Source of the DNA: Rhinopomastus cyanomelas
Taxonomy: Eukaryota > Chordata > Aves > Bucerotiformes > Rhinopomastidae
Reading direction: 5' to 3'
DNA length: 64,000 nucleotides
Assembly (NCBI GenBank): GCA_013400115.1
Contig: VXBP01001909.1
Coordinates: forward strand, 868,001 to 932,000
A program made the position numbers and the translations under genes. Below the pieces are notes generated by a model. The model was not told the DNA's origin and did not search any database. It worked only from the letters and a program-made list of their open reading frames with translations. This document shows, one piece after another, positions 13,035-27,500 of this stretch (position 1 is the stretch's first letter; the number at the start of each line of letters is the position of its first letter).

Positions 13035-14353
13035 AACTTTGTTCTGATTTGCTGTTAGAACTGAGTCCATTTTTACCCAGTGGAATGGAGATGAATGGCA
13101 GCTCTGCCCACCAGAATAGAACAAAGTCCCTTCTTTCCTGCCATCCACAAAAGGTTTGGTTTTGTTTTCAAACCAATTGTACTGTTCTATATTTTTCCCA
13201 GGATTTTTAAGTAATCTTTGTATGAGTGCTTGGCAGTGACTATTTGCTGCTGTGAGTGGTTAGGGCAGTGTCCTCTGTGTGCTTTGGGCAACAAAAGTCT
13301 GACTGGCAAGTTTAGAATTGTAGGTTATACCAAGTAAAACAACTGATAGATATTTATTATTCTTCATCTTTCTGGCAGATTCTTTTAGAGTCCCACATAG
13401 CTTCCAAAACATGTAGTTCTGCATGGCTTCCACACTTTTTAAAATGCTGTGAAGTTGTGTCTAATGAAGATAACGTACAGTTCAGAAGGATGAGCTTCAC
13501 TATTCCAGGCATGATCGTAGGAAACTGCATCTAAAAATACACTGTTTGTGCCAGCAAGGGCAGATCACTTCAGAGACATTAGGAGTCCACAGATATTTAT
13601 GTCTACTCTTTTCAGAGCAATTGTAAGCTTTAAAGCAAATCTTTGAGGCACTGACATAGCAGCATTTGCAATTCTGTTGAAAGCTCATCCAGTTGCATCT
13701 TTCTATAGCTCTCGGAGCCTTTGGTTTCATCAGTCAACTGTACTCTGTCCACTGAGCTTAGATGAGGTGGTTGTGATCACCAACGTGCTAAACACTTGAT
13801 CTTCTGTCTTTCAAGAGAGCTTTTTATAAAACTTGCTTTGATGTGTACTTTGTGTCCAGGCTACTTTCCCAGTGGGATCACTTTTATGCTGCTATCTAGT
13901 CGTGTGTTGCAGTATCCCAGATGTTCTCAATGAAGCACAGCTTGCTGGCAGATTTGTGCTTATCACCAAGCTGGTACCTCTACCATATTGAGCAATAAGA
14001 ACAACTACTAGTGCAATTCATAAAATTTGCCTTCTGTAAATTGCAGAAAGTCTCGAAAAACTCTCTTTGCCGTGTACAGAAGATTCTTTAGTACAGGGGG
14101 GAAAAACACTGCTGGAAAAGGGAATAGTAGCAGGTAAAACTGTGATAATTGTCTCAGTTTCCATCTGATGCCCTCCCAGTTCTATTTCTACCTCCATTTT
14201 AGGATGAATTGTCTGAGTTTGAATGTAAACCTTTGGGAGAGTTTAGTTCTGATGTCACTAAAGAGCTGATGTAGCTTAAAAACTGAAGAAGAAAATCAGC
14301 AGAGAAGAGCTAATGAGCAGTCATTAGGACATTGCATTCTAAAACTGGTCTGA

Positions 14354-14402
14354 ATTACTAAGGTTATCATTAGGATTATCATTATTACTAAGGTTATCAT
14401 TC
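14354..14402. repeat. Short direct repeat, 30-bp period
   Basis: The motif ATTACTAAGGTTATCATT occurs at 14354 and again at 14384, with a related GGATTATCATT between them. It is a minor local duplication in AT-rich intron. Confidence 0.8.
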
Positions 14403-17400
14403 TGTAATATTGCCCAGTCATTTCTGGGGTCCATTTAACTATGCCAGTGCTTCCACAGTGAGCATAAGACTGTTTTGTTGCAGCAGGTGTTCAATTGATG
14501 TGAGTATCTGTATGTTAATTATATTTCATTGACATGTTCTTTAATTTTCCCTTGAAATTGTTTGCTGTAATGTAGGATATGTATCGGTGCTGAATAACAA
14601 TTTCTCTATGCACATGGATCACATTCAGTGACCTCTTTGCAGTCCGTCCTTCGAGTGTTTTGCTCTGTTTGAATATAATTGAACATATTCTGAGAACATT
14701 TGTATTTCTGATGCATTTACAGTACTTTAAAGGTTTCTCCTGTAAAGAAGTGGGGAATACAAAGCTTTAATATGCTAGTCTCCTAGAGCTTTATCTTTGT
14801 GGAATTCCAGTCCACACTTCTTTAATGAAATTTTAAGTGTCTGATAAATGACAGAAATACTGTGGAAAATCAGTTTAAAAACTTTACAAAGAATGGCAGG
14901 AAAAAGTTGTTTGAAGTGGCAAGATACTGAAGAGCCCTGATGGTGCAAAGATGAGAGGTGGGTTCCTGCTTTTCTTCTGCTTGGGGAAGAAAGAAGTGAT
15001 CTGGTGCTGATACCCAGCACCTGCATGGGGATGTGACTCACTCTTGCAGGGCAGCTCTTGAGAGCTTTGTGTCACCCCACTGTCACCTGCTGCAAAGAGC
15101 AGTGCAGTTGCAGTACCTCAGGGCAGGCAGAACTGGAGTTCTCTTGGACCGCACTGCCTGACTGCTGTGGTGTCCCAGGTAGAATAGAGCTGGTCTCCCC
15201 ATTCCAGACTGCATGTGACGTGACTGTACGTAGTGTGCACTGATGTTATATAACACAAAATAGGGAGAAGAATGAATAAGGGGGATCCTAATATGTGAAT
15301 GTTCGTTCTTCTTTTCCTAACCTGTTCAATTATTTAAATGCATTAAAATATTTATAATGGCTATAATTTACTTCTAATTCTTCTGTAGGTAATACGTTTT
15401 GCTAAAGTTTTTATGTTCAAGTGGGGATTATCTTTTGATTCTTTGCCCTTTTTTGTCTTAGATGACACTAATTCTAAGTATTTCAACAAAACAAGTGCAT
15501 CGCATTGAGAAACAACTCTGGTTGTCCTACACTAGAACAGTGATATGCTTCGTCCTCCCAGAAGCCTTGAAGAACAGCTTGATTTCCAAAGTCACTGTTT
15601 GAAAAGCCATTGATTTTCTTAAGACTGGGGTGGATTTTGGAGTGGGAGATAAAACTTGTGGCAGAAATTACTTGTAAGCCTGCAACAGTTGCTTTGTAAG
15701 AGGCAAGTCTACTGGTGTTTAAGGCAAATTCATCACATATTCAAAATGAAACTTTTCTGCCTAGCAAATTGAGGTGAATCAATATCCCAGTAGCCCAAAC
15801 TAATTCCAGTTAAAGGATGATGCTTTTTTATGTCATCATTAATTAATAACTTACTGAGACTGCAGAGTGGTTTTTTTTTTTTTGATACTCATGCTGCTGT
15901 TTAAATGCAGGAGGGGAGTCCTGTGGCCTGTGTTTTAAAAGAACTGAGGCTGGATGATCACAGGGCTTCCTTCTTTTGTTTTCATTCTCTGGTACTTGGT
16001 GCTTCACAAATTATTTTCTGTTTGAAATGGTATTTCCCCCAGATCTCTAACTGGAACCAGCTGAATCCTAAACCATCCTCTTGATCAGGCAGTGTCTATT
16101 TAGTGTTGTTGATCCTTCTTAGCTTTTGGTGCTAACTGCAGTTTTATATTTTGCTGAAGTTTGTATTAGTTTAATTTGTGTCTTGTGTATATATTTTCTT
16201 TATATGAGGCTCCTGTTAATTCTGTTGCTTATTAACCTAATAATACTTCATCAGTGTTATCTAGGATTACAGTACGAATTCATAAGGACAGTTTATAAAG
16301 GTTGCTGACTGTGACACGTTACAGAAGTTGGTTTCTTTCTCTTGCTTTACTTTTCAAAATACAAATTCTTTGGGCCTGTTAAGATAAACTCCATGAAACT
16401 GACTTTTTGAAGTTGAAGCGTAGTATAATTTCCTAATGATTGCCGTGGCATTCACAAGTGTAATCACTACAGTGAAATAACAAGCCCCAAAGAAACAAAC
16501 ATAACATGTTTTATAGTCACTTGCCCTTTTCACATGACTGGGAACGTTCTTTACCTTCTTAGAAAGTTACCAAGCAATGACTAATGAATAGTCATCTTTA
16601 CATATATGGCCAGTAATTCAGAGACACGCTGTAATTCTGTATTGGCAAGAATGAAGTCGTCTTTTGAATAGAAAATAACTGGTTTTGGGACACTTGTATT
16701 TGGACAACTACCTTAGATAGTTTTCCTGGTTTGCACAGTTTCTCTGTGGCAAAGGAAGCTTCCTGATAAGAAGTGAGAGAAAATAAATAGAGCAATGTTT
16801 CAACAGCATTCTGCTTGCTCAAGGTGTTTCATAGAGGAGATGGCTTTGGTTTCTGTGATTTCAGAGTTTTCTGACGTGGCTGTTCAAACTATTTCCTTGG
16901 CACAAAAGCAAGTGGTTTGGTGAACTGCCACGTATGTGCATAGAAGCCTTTAGACTTGCTGGTTTTGCTTTCTGTTGAGTTAGAAATGAGATTAATCTGG
17001 CCCTGAAACCTTTGATGCTGGGAAGGTAAAGTAAGAGCTTCTTCACTTTCTCTCCTTGATGTAGGCAATCAGCTTTGTTAGCCCTGGAGTCTGAATGTGT
17101 CAGATGAGTTCCTGAAGCTTCCTGTGACTTGCCTGTGTTTTATCCTGCTTCTCACAGTACAACATAATGTTGTGCAGTGCTGCTATTTTTATACTATAGC
17201 TCCACACCTGTTTCTTAAAAAAAACCCCACTTCCAGAGTATCTAAGTACAATGGAGTTGTCCTTTAGATCATTCTCATCTGGGGTAGGAACTGTTTGATA
17301 TTCCAGTTGTAGGACTCTGTTTCCCAACAAAAGTCATGTGACGTCAGCAGTGAGGTGCAATAAGAGCTCTCTTAGGATTACTTTAAATAGAAGGGAAGAC

Positions 17401-20400
17401 TTTGGATATATAAGGTTGTGTGGCCTTGAATGTGATTTTTATTTGATATATGAGCTGTGACATAGCTATTGCATGACTGAGATGTGCCTGTAAGCGATGT
17501 AGTGTACAGATGGGGTTTCTCTGAAACAAAGCCAGCGGCTAAATCTGAGTGTGTTCATTTAAAGGGTAAAGAATACTTCATAAAACATATGGAAACATTT
17601 CTATGTGTTTTGATTAAACAGGCTTCTTAGTCTTAAGCATTTTTTTATGACTGTTCATGCAAATATGTGATTTACCTGAATCAAGACTGCCCGTGCATCT
17701 CTTCGCATTAGTGAGATTTGTGTAATGTTTTGAATATGTTATGTTAAAAGACACTAAATATACTTCTTTATTATCCCAGAACTTTTCATCATTTCAAAGG
17801 CGAAGTATTCCTTTTCACTGCAGTGCTGGAAAAAAAACCCTTACCATTATGCACTGCAAGACACATGATTTAGGAAGAATGCCAAATGACAGTAATAGGG
17901 CAGTTGCACAGTATGATTTGAATTACGTGGTTGTTGGGATCCGCGGAAAAAAACCAAGGGTAATGTACACTTGACCAAGATGTGTTAAGACAATAATAAG
18001 TAAATCATTTATTAAAAATAAAGGATACATTTCCAGCAGTGAGCATGGTCACATTTAGAACAGCCTACCCACCAAGAGAAACATGGAAATGTCATACAAT
18101 TTCATGACTTAGGGAGTAACTGCTTCCTCTAGTATGAGTTAAGTGTCATCAGTAGATATAAGGTTCCTAATGAAGCCAACCAGTAGTATTACTTTCCACA
18201 AGGGAAGTCATTAACGCTGTCAAACACCCTGTTCCGAGACAATGCGGTTGCTGTTTAATGGTGTTTATGTTAAGGAAGCAAACAAGGCAACCTCTGGGTA
18301 AATACAGAGAAGAAAAAGTGATGGAAAGGCTGTTGAAGCAAAGACAACCCTTCTGCTTCACAAGTTGTATTTCTGAATAGTTGGAGGTTTGTCTAGGAAT
18401 TGTCATTCAGGCTTTCCCTGTTCTGGTGCTGTTCTGTAGGAGTCCAGCATTGGTTTCCACGTACGATGTTTGCCTAGGTGGACCTTTAGTTGAACTCATG
18501 TTCTTCAACCATGTTTTGAATGCGAACTGTTTATCTGCAGGAAAAAGTTTTTCTCTTAACTTGGAACTCAATTGTTAGTGCAGGATGACATACAGCAAAT
18601 GTGATGTTAATGCAGATTATCCAGCACAGGGAATTCCCTCCTTTATTGCCTTCTCAGTCAGTATTTCTTTCTTAATGCCTAGTGAAATGCTAAGAGAGCT
18701 GCTAATGACTTCTGGCAGTCTAGTGGCTTTTAATTAGAAACTACTATTTTCAGCAGGTGATGAGTATTTACTTCTTGTTGTTTTGTGTAACTCACTGTGG
18801 GGATAGCTGGCTGCCTTGGTTACTTGATAACTGAAGATAGTCCTGCTTGATCATATTATAGCAAGAAGTGATCTCTTGCTTTCTCGCCTGCACACGTGCT
18901 GTGTATATATATATTTAGATTGTCAGTTGTCTTTTAGATGTTTGGACTTGTTCTGAGAGAATGAGAGACATATTCCTGTGTTGTTTATACAGTTTTACAG
19001 GTTACACAGTTCTGTAGCTTTTCTCACAGCTCTGTTGTGTAGTTTTGTCTTTTATGTTCTTGCCAATTGTGTAGAAAGACTTTTCTTTACAATTTCTGTA
19101 TTTTTTTTCTGTTTTGACTTTTGCTGTCCATCACTGTAGGGGCTTGTCTTAAGTTGCCTTAAACTTCCATCTTCTCTTCCTCTTCATTTCATGTTTGACA
19201 GTCCATTTTTTCCATTTTTTCACTGTTGTTGCTGCTATGAAGAACCAAAACCATCTGGCCTTCTTCTGAGCATATGTGATCTGCAGTTACTTAACAGGCA
19301 TCCTGTAGAAGAAACACACAGAATTAGTTTTTGTAATTTTAAGGGGGGAAAAAATAAGTACTTTCTGGACACTGTTTGAGAGTATTTGCCTAGTTAATTT
19401 GCACGTGGAAAATGCAAATCCTATTTGTCCATCCTGCCCACACAGCTGTCTCCTCATTACTCAATTCCAGACCTCTAGTTGGGTTCTAAATTTGAAATAT
19501 CCTGATGTAGTATGGGTGTAATATATTATAAATCTAACTTTTTGAAAACAAAGATGGCATGTCCCTAGTAGGTTCTAACATTTAAATGCAATAAATTAAT
19601 ATAGTGGTGGCATTCATAGCTGCTCTTCAGAACCACTGATCTAGCACAACAGGACTCTAATTCCTGAGGTCTCTAGGCAGTAGCTCAAAACACATAATAT
19701 TTACCTTTGCACGGGAGGATATTATGAACATTACCCAGAAACAAAGCAGTGATTTGTGTTCTTTCATTGAAGTTGCCATATCTCATTTACACTGATTCAG
19801 AGTTTAGCTTTGTGTACCCACCTCAGCCCCACGATTTCAGTTTGTTAGAGCCAGACTTATTGTTTGAACTGTTCTAATTTCAGTGTAATCATACCCCTGA
19901 TGGAAGGCTTTAAGAGTTCAAGCAATAAACACATGATCTACCTGTTACAAGGAATGTCTGTGTCTTTTGAAATGTTTGGCAACTGTTTGGTCTTGTGCAC
20001 ATGATTAAAGTGTTTTGGAGCCAGATATTTTTGGAGATGTTTTCATACAGATAAGAAGGTTTTAAAACCTCATCTGTGCTGTCTCACAAAGGATATAATT
20101 TCTTAGTATTTTTAGCTGCTGTAGGCTCATACTGCTGTATAAAGGGGTGGTCCTTCCGTCCACTCCTGACACAGCTTCCCTTCACCTTCTAATGATCAGG
20201 CAGATACGTGACCAGTTGGTTCAGCTTGCAGATCCAGCTGGAAATTGCTCCTTCCAAGGATTATTTCTCAGTCAATTTAGCCATTTATATAGCCTATAAT
20301 GTGCCCACGTGAGCATTAGAGGCATCTCAAGGCAGAGGGAATGATACTGTTGCTCCAAGGGAGAGTGCCTGAGAGCTGATCAATCTAGAAGCTGTCCTTG

Positions 20401-23400
20401 ATGATATAATCTGCATTAATTTGAAGCTTTTATTTTAATGGATAAACTCTTACTTTCTGAAAGATGCTCAGTCTTGCAGTTTAAGATTGTTTACTTTCTC
20501 TGTGTCTTTAAAATAACTAATACCCCCTTCTTATTGGACTTACATGAATTGCATAGGATGAGTTGTGTCTTGTCTATCAATACTGACGTCTGTACTGCCT
20601 CAATCAAACGCATGTCAAAATTGATGGAATTCTACGTTCTGCTGTGCTGTAACATACTCGAAGCATCATGCCAAAAATCTTAGTGCTTTACTCTCGAGAA
20701 GGAAACCAGCTAAAATTTCGCTTGGTAACAACCCTACGTTGAAAACTTAACAAAGCAGATATCTGCAGTCACCATGCAAGTGGGATTCAGTCCTCCAAGT
20801 TTGAAGTGGCGTGTAACTTCTAGTAAAGCCAAGTTTTCTTTTCTTTTATGTACTGCTACTCTTTGGTGGTCATTTAAGAAGTTGTCACTGCCTAGCTAGT
20901 CTGGTGTGGTGGGATTTCTGCAGATGCATTTTTCTCTGCCCTTAAAAAGCAGTAAAAAAACCCTACAACAATGAATGATTGTCATAGTTTTGAGTTGTAA
21001 GAGGAGAATTTCAAATTAAGAGTTAAGGAATAGGTAAATCGTTGCTACTGGAAGGTGCACTTGAAGCCTGTGTTTGCAGAGAGATCCTGCAAGTTGTAAA
21101 GAGTCGTGAAGCAAGCCTCTGAACACGCTGTGTAAAGAGAAGGGCAGTTGGTGTCCAAACCCATTCAAAACACTAATATTTTCCATGGTATAAAACTAGT
21201 TACAGTGTTTTTGCAAGAACTACCCAACCTGGCCTGTAGAATAGTCTTGGTTAATAAGAAGAGTGCTTCACGTGTGGTATTATTGGAACAAATATGATTT
21301 TATTCTGTTTGTGGTTTGGATTTTCTGGGTTTGGTGGTAGGATTAGTGTGGTTTGCTCTCTGTTCTGTGCAAATACGTAAGACGCAATCTCCTTGCGGTC
21401 TGTCTCTGAGTTATTTATATTTCCTTCTAATTAAATGATTGATTTCAGTGGTTAGCTTTATTTGATATCTGCACAAGAATTCTTTGTACTTCAGGCCGTA
21501 TGGCTATATTTTGTACAGTTTCTTACTAAAATAGGTAAATACATTACCTCATCTCTTAATCGGCCAGCTATGCCACTGGTGACCTGATGCTTATGGTGTA
21601 ATGCTGCTGCAGCTCAGCAGGACTCCGGGATCTCTCTGTAATACACTGCTGTAGGCAATTCTTAAAGCACAGAGCCAAATACCTTTTTCCCTTGGTTTCA
21701 TTTCCACTTTCATTTCCGCTGGGATTTAGATTTCCTAAGGAAGGTTGTCTTTTTCCTTCAGTTGCTTGTGCGTGTAAATGGTCTACCTGTTTCGCGATAG
21801 CCAGGTGCAACTGGAGCAAGCGCTTTTGTTTGTTTTCATCTTTGTTTCCTTTTGTTTCCCTTGAATATGTCAAGAGTTTGTGTGTTTTTGTACTGGCAAA
21901 GTAACTGGTCAGCAACGCAGATGACATTTTCCTAGGTGACATTTTTCTGAGATACTTAGTACTTTCTTGTTAATTCAACTAATTAATTAATTTAATTCTT
22001 GTTAATTTAATAAATCAGTTTGTACAGTTGCCGCAGAAATATTTTAGACTTCTGCAAATCTGTATAAAATGTAACTGAGACTTACCAGCTGTTGCACGGG
22101 TGAAAAGTACCTTAATGAATTGTAGAACTGCTGGACTGCCTTTTAAAATACTTATAACGAGTTATCTGTAAGGAAGTTGTTGGAGTGGTTTTAAGTGAGT
22201 AAGTTTCTAAAACTGCCAGTAGCCTCCATTTTTAACATTAACAGCTGTCTTCTGGAAAAACAAAATCGGATCATCAGCAAGATTACTCTTTCTACAATAT
22301 TTCTTACTAAAACAGCTGGATGTTTTTTGCCTTACCGCACAGTGATGAGATACATAGCAGGGGGAATAACATATACATGATCTTTATGCAAATCAGATCT
22401 CTTTTGTCTTGTATTTTGCTCATTACATGTCTGTGCGTCCTTATCCGTATTTGAATCTCAAGTATTGGGGTAGTATGTGTAATTTAGCTTTGCCACCAGT
22501 GTTAGAAACCTTTGGGGGTTTTTTATTTGTCTCATTATGTGGTAAACTTGCTTCCACAAATCATAGTAACATCATCCCTGTCTGCAATCTCCTGTTGTAA
22601 ATAGTTTGTGTCTTCTGTATGGTCTAGCTTTCGTGTATCATCTCCTGTTGCAAAGAAGTACCTCGAGTTCCCAAGACAGGAACTCGTATCTTTCCACTTG
22701 TGACTGTATTGCAGATATATGATCTCCCACCATAGGATGACACCTGTGGAAAGTGAGTGTGTTTAACGTCAGTTGCCATTTCACAGAGCTGGCCACCACA
22801 TTGCTTCTGTGTACTCTGTGAAAAATTTATTAGTTTACAGGTTACCTGTTTCATCTGGGATTTAATTTGAAACATATGTCTGATTATTAATTATGCATTC
22901 TGGTTGGTGTGTTGAAAAAATCCTTTCCTGTATTTATTGATATGGTCTGAAGTCTTGACCTGTTCAGTCACGTGTTGTGCTGCCACTGCACGAATTAGCT
23001 AATGCATTAGGATGTGAATGGGGAAGCTTGACGTTAGAATGTGTTATTTATTCTGTCATATGATTGAACTTAAAGGGGAGTTCTCTCTTGCTCCCCCACT
23101 TACATCCACGTTCGTTAACCAGTAGATTTACTTTGAAAAAGGATCTAATGTGAAAAGCTTTGTTACTGTGTTTCGTTTTATGTTTGCTGAGTAGGGGCTT
23201 CTTAGCACCACAAAAATAATGGCATTCCCACATGTGAAACTTCTAGAGTTGTTGTGGTAGCATAGTGAAAAGTCCTGAACGAAGGTGCAAGTTAAAGCCC
23301 AGTTTAACATATCTTGTAAGCGTAATCTTCTGGGAGAATGTCACTTTCTTAGCAATGCTTGCCTGTTCCTGATTTTTCAGTGGCTTCTCACAAGTTCTGC

Positions 23401-24527
23401 TGTTTATGTAGAAAAGATAATTAGCTTCTTCACAGTGAACAGTTTAGTAGTTGAGCTCAGTTTGCCATGGTGAGCTTCAGAGGTTTGCCTCTGGAACTAA
23501 TAGTTAGAAAAGAGCAACAATACTGCTGTTGCGGACACAGCAATTTTAGTTTTGTTTCATAAGCAATTGCCTTCAGAGTTAATATGAGAATTGAGTATGG
23601 GTAACTGTAGGGAAGAATTTGATCCTCCTCAAAGGTCTGCATCAAGAGAAGAAATATTCACAGCAATTCCTAATTAGCATTCTTGCATGGGCCCTTCAGC
23701 TCTGACTTCTGCAGTAGTAGCATATGTGGATTCAAGATACATATAGACATGAAGCGTAGCCTTAATTTTTTTGTTTGAGAGGAAGGAATCTGGTAAGAAG
23801 AAATATTCTTTGATGTGTGTGTTTGTTTCTTTCTGGGAAGTGATTGGAGACTATTGAGATCAAAGTTTGTCAGCAGGAGTAGTTAATGTGAGGTATGTGG
23901 AAATACATGGTAAAGAAGGATCCATGTTGATTTTTTTTGAAGCTTCTCTGTGTTTATTTTCACAGAAAGATTTAACATTTACATTATTAGAACACAGTAC
24001 TCTAGACATGAATAGCATCTTTCCATAAAGGTGGTGCATGCTTGTGCATATAGGACAAAATTAAGGCAAAAGCAATTATAATTATTTATTCTGTTTCAAA
24101 TCTTCTGCATTATAAAAGGAGGCGATGTTTTCTGAGTGTGACCTGCTAAATATTGAATTAATTTCCAAAAGAATGTCTGCTTTTCATTTTTAAGATGGCA
24201 CTATGTTCAATGCTTTCTAGACATGTGAAAATGATTATGGAAGTGAGGGCATGTGACCAGAGCTCTGCTGCCACTTTGGGGTGCAGCGTAACTTGTAAAG
24301 GCCACATTATTCTACACTTCTAATAAGGACAGTTTTCTATTAAACACAATAGTGATTTTATTTCTCTTTAAGAGACTTCTGTTTTAATGTCTGCAGAAAC
24401 TATAGTCTCAACACTGGAAATTACACTGAGAGCTCCAGCATTGGCTTTTTAATGTGGTTTTCTTGAAAATCTGTTCTACCCTATCTTTGCTCCCCAACAT
24501 GAAAGAAATTCATGTTCAAAATTCATG

Positions 24528-24555
24528 TACAAAAGAATTCTGTGATTCTTTTGTA
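24528..24555. repeat. Inverted repeat, 11-bp arms, 6-nt loop
   Basis: TACAAAAGAAT (24528-24538) pairs perfectly with ATTCTTTTGTA (24545-24555) around a six-base loop. It lies directly after a small direct repeat of ATTCATGT. The stem does not continue, so a microRNA precursor is unlikely. Confidence 0.85.
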
Positions 24556-27500
24556 TCGATGTTTTCCCAAATATTAACTAAAATGTTTCTACACAGCAAA
24601 CAGAAAATGACTCTTCTGATTTGGAATAGTAGAAGGGCTCTTGCCATTTGCCTTTTCTCTTACAGGTTGTGTTTAATCCTGTTTCATGACTCATCTCTCA
24701 CATATGAATCTTCTCAGTCTGCTGATGACTGTAACTAGCAAAATTGTGGCTTGATAGTCCCTGGGGAAGGATAGCAGTGGCTTCCTAGAGTGCCACTATA
24801 TAGAAATGGTCTTGATTATTGACTGTCTCTCAGTTTGCTGTTAACTGATTATGGCAATTGGAAGACTTTATTAGTTAAAGTGCTTAGTCATAAATTAACT
24901 TGTTAAGATACAGTGTGTGAAGAACTTCATGTAGAAAACTGGAACTCAGTTCTCCTAAGCCCTCCTTCGTGTGAGACAATAGCTGGCTGGATTGCTAGAT
25001 AGAAATTAATTTCAATCTGTGATTTCTCCATCTTAAATTTCGAGAAAATACTACGTTGTCATAAGTTTTTTGATGTAAGTAGGAGAATATGTAGTGTGTT
25101 GTTACATAGTGAAGACATGTAGTCATCTGTAAGGTTTTAATTTAGCTAGGCTTTAGCCATAGATTTGTAATTAGTATGCAAATTCGTAAAAAGCCTAGTG
25201 AAGTCAGTGGGGTTTGAAGGTGGATTATTGGCTTGGTTCTTCAAGATTTCAGAAGAGTTAGAGGACAAAGTATCGTGCCTTGATAAATAAGGCACCAGTC
25301 TTTGATGAGGAAACTTTAAATGAAGACTGTGGTTAGAGCTTTGACAATCTACTACACCAGTATGTCTGCCAGGAGAATTTTTTGAGTCAAACTTTGTGAA
25401 GAAAGCATTGCACATTTTGTGAACGCATTATGGAAGGAAGCTACTTATCAATGCACATCTTATGCAAGTAGGTAGTATGCACATCCTGTTTTTCACACAG
25501 TGGTCTTTTCCCTGGATGTTTGAATAAGGAACATAAAATTAGAATTTCAACTTTATGTGGAAGCAAAAAAAAGAACATGCAGTTTATTTATTAGGTTATT
25601 TTTGCCTTAACCAGGATTATAGAACACAAAACAGTGGTAGTCACTTACTGATTTAATTACCGGTAGATGTAAGAGATACAATTTACTACAGAAAAAAGTA
25701 AAATCTCAAAGATGAAGCAGTTGTGTAGTTTCCAAGCAAATAATACAAGACACATTAAAAAAAAAACACAACATAAGAAATTGCTTAATTTCATTAACTA
25801 TGGTCTAATATGTTGTGCATCCCGCTCTTGGTAAACCACAGCGGCATTTACTGGCTATTGCTTCAAAGCACTACTGTTTTTCATCCCTTTTCATTGGCCA
25901 AATGTGTCATAAGAGCATTAGTTAAAGTCTGGAAAACAGTTCTTGTGGATTTTGCTTTAATGATAAATCTAACATATAGTGCACTTGCTGATATAATCAA
26001 GTGAATGGAATTTCTAAAATCTCGACTTAATGTCTTTTAAGTATGAAGCAATAATGTTTTTATGAAGTAGCTTTCAAATGGCATTTGTTGAAGCAGGGAG
26101 CAGCTGGATTAGAAGGGTCTGTTTCTAGCTGCAATCAGCAATGATCATAGTATCGTATTACAGTCACCCTATAAAAGAGCTTGTATTTTAAGAAAAATGG
26201 GGGGAAAAGTGGAGGTAGGAATGGAGAGAGAGGTAAGCATGGTCTGTGTGATGCCCAGAGGGGTCTGGAATTGGTTACAGTTTGATAATGTTGCTTCAGC
26301 TGTTTGGGCACCAGTGTAGTTCTCAATAATAGGAAGTTCTTTACAAATTCAGGCTTACCAGGTTTTTGAAATGTTGTGGAGATGCAGTCAATATTCATTT
26401 CACAAGCATTTGAAGATGTTGAGTGATGTTTTGATTGTGAAGTTTAGCAGGCAGATTGAACTAGAAGGAAGACCAAAATTGAATAACGTTTTGAACTTCC
26501 TCCCTCTGCGTCCCAAATGCCAGAAAACCGGCTGGTTTGGCGTTTGTTTCCGTTTGTATGAATGGACTATATCTGCGTAGCCTGCCTTGGTTTTGTCCAT
26601 TTTCACTTGATAGGATCTTTTGAACAAGGACAAGTTTTAGTTGCTTGAAGAGTGTTATGTATATTGCTGTTGGTGTACTCTAAAATTTAAAAGTCACTGC
26701 TGAGGCTCAAACTTTAATTTGGGAAACAACTGCATCCTTCCAGTAATTGCTTTTGGGTTCTCTTTAATGTGTTGTATCCATGGATTAGCTGATTGTTGTT
26801 GTTTCAGCAATAGCTTGTAATTCTCCTGCAATTGGCAAGGTGTGCGTACTTGAATAAATGGTCAAGGCTTGTTGGTTTAATGTTGTGCTGGAATGTCTTA
26901 GGCATTCTTTGAGGCCCAGCACTTAACAGTTTTGGAGAGAGGAAATGTTCTTATTCAGCAGTGCTGTTGTTTATCAGTGTTCTTGAGTAGTTCTCAAGTG
27001 CGTGTCTTATAAGCTTTAACTCTTATTAATTTGATTAAGAACTGACATGCTGTCTGCAGCAGAAATAGCAGAAGATCAGCAATGCCTTTATTGTCCAAGA
27101 TTTCGTGGTTTTATTTATTCCTGAAGAGTTTGGTACAGTCTTAGGCAGGATCTGATTAAGATGACAATAATGAAACTGAGCGTAAACTCCCAGCCACCTC
27201 AGGGAGCCAAATTGTTTGAGTTTTCAATTAAAAGAAAGCAAAAGCTTAGGTTATTGGATTGTGAAGAAACTCTGAATACTATTTGACTTGTGTAGGCAGA
27301 AGAAAATGGGCTCATCCCTGCCAGATACCTCTCTGTATCTATGCATCCTACTGTGTTTCGCTATCAGTTAGCTGAAATCAGTTAATTTTTCTTCCTTCAG
27401 AGAACCTTTCTTTCAAAGTACTTGAAAAGAGGGTCTGTAGCTTGGTTTCTTCAGGAAATGGGAATGGAGTAAGAGAAACCTGAATCATGATGTGCCAAGT

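Noticed and set aside
21568..21942. 124-codon minus-strand open frame, the longest in the central part of the large intron
   Set aside because: No domain, no splice signals, low-complexity Asn/Gly/Lys stretch, and an overlapping + strand frame. A frame of this length is expected now and then in this much intron.
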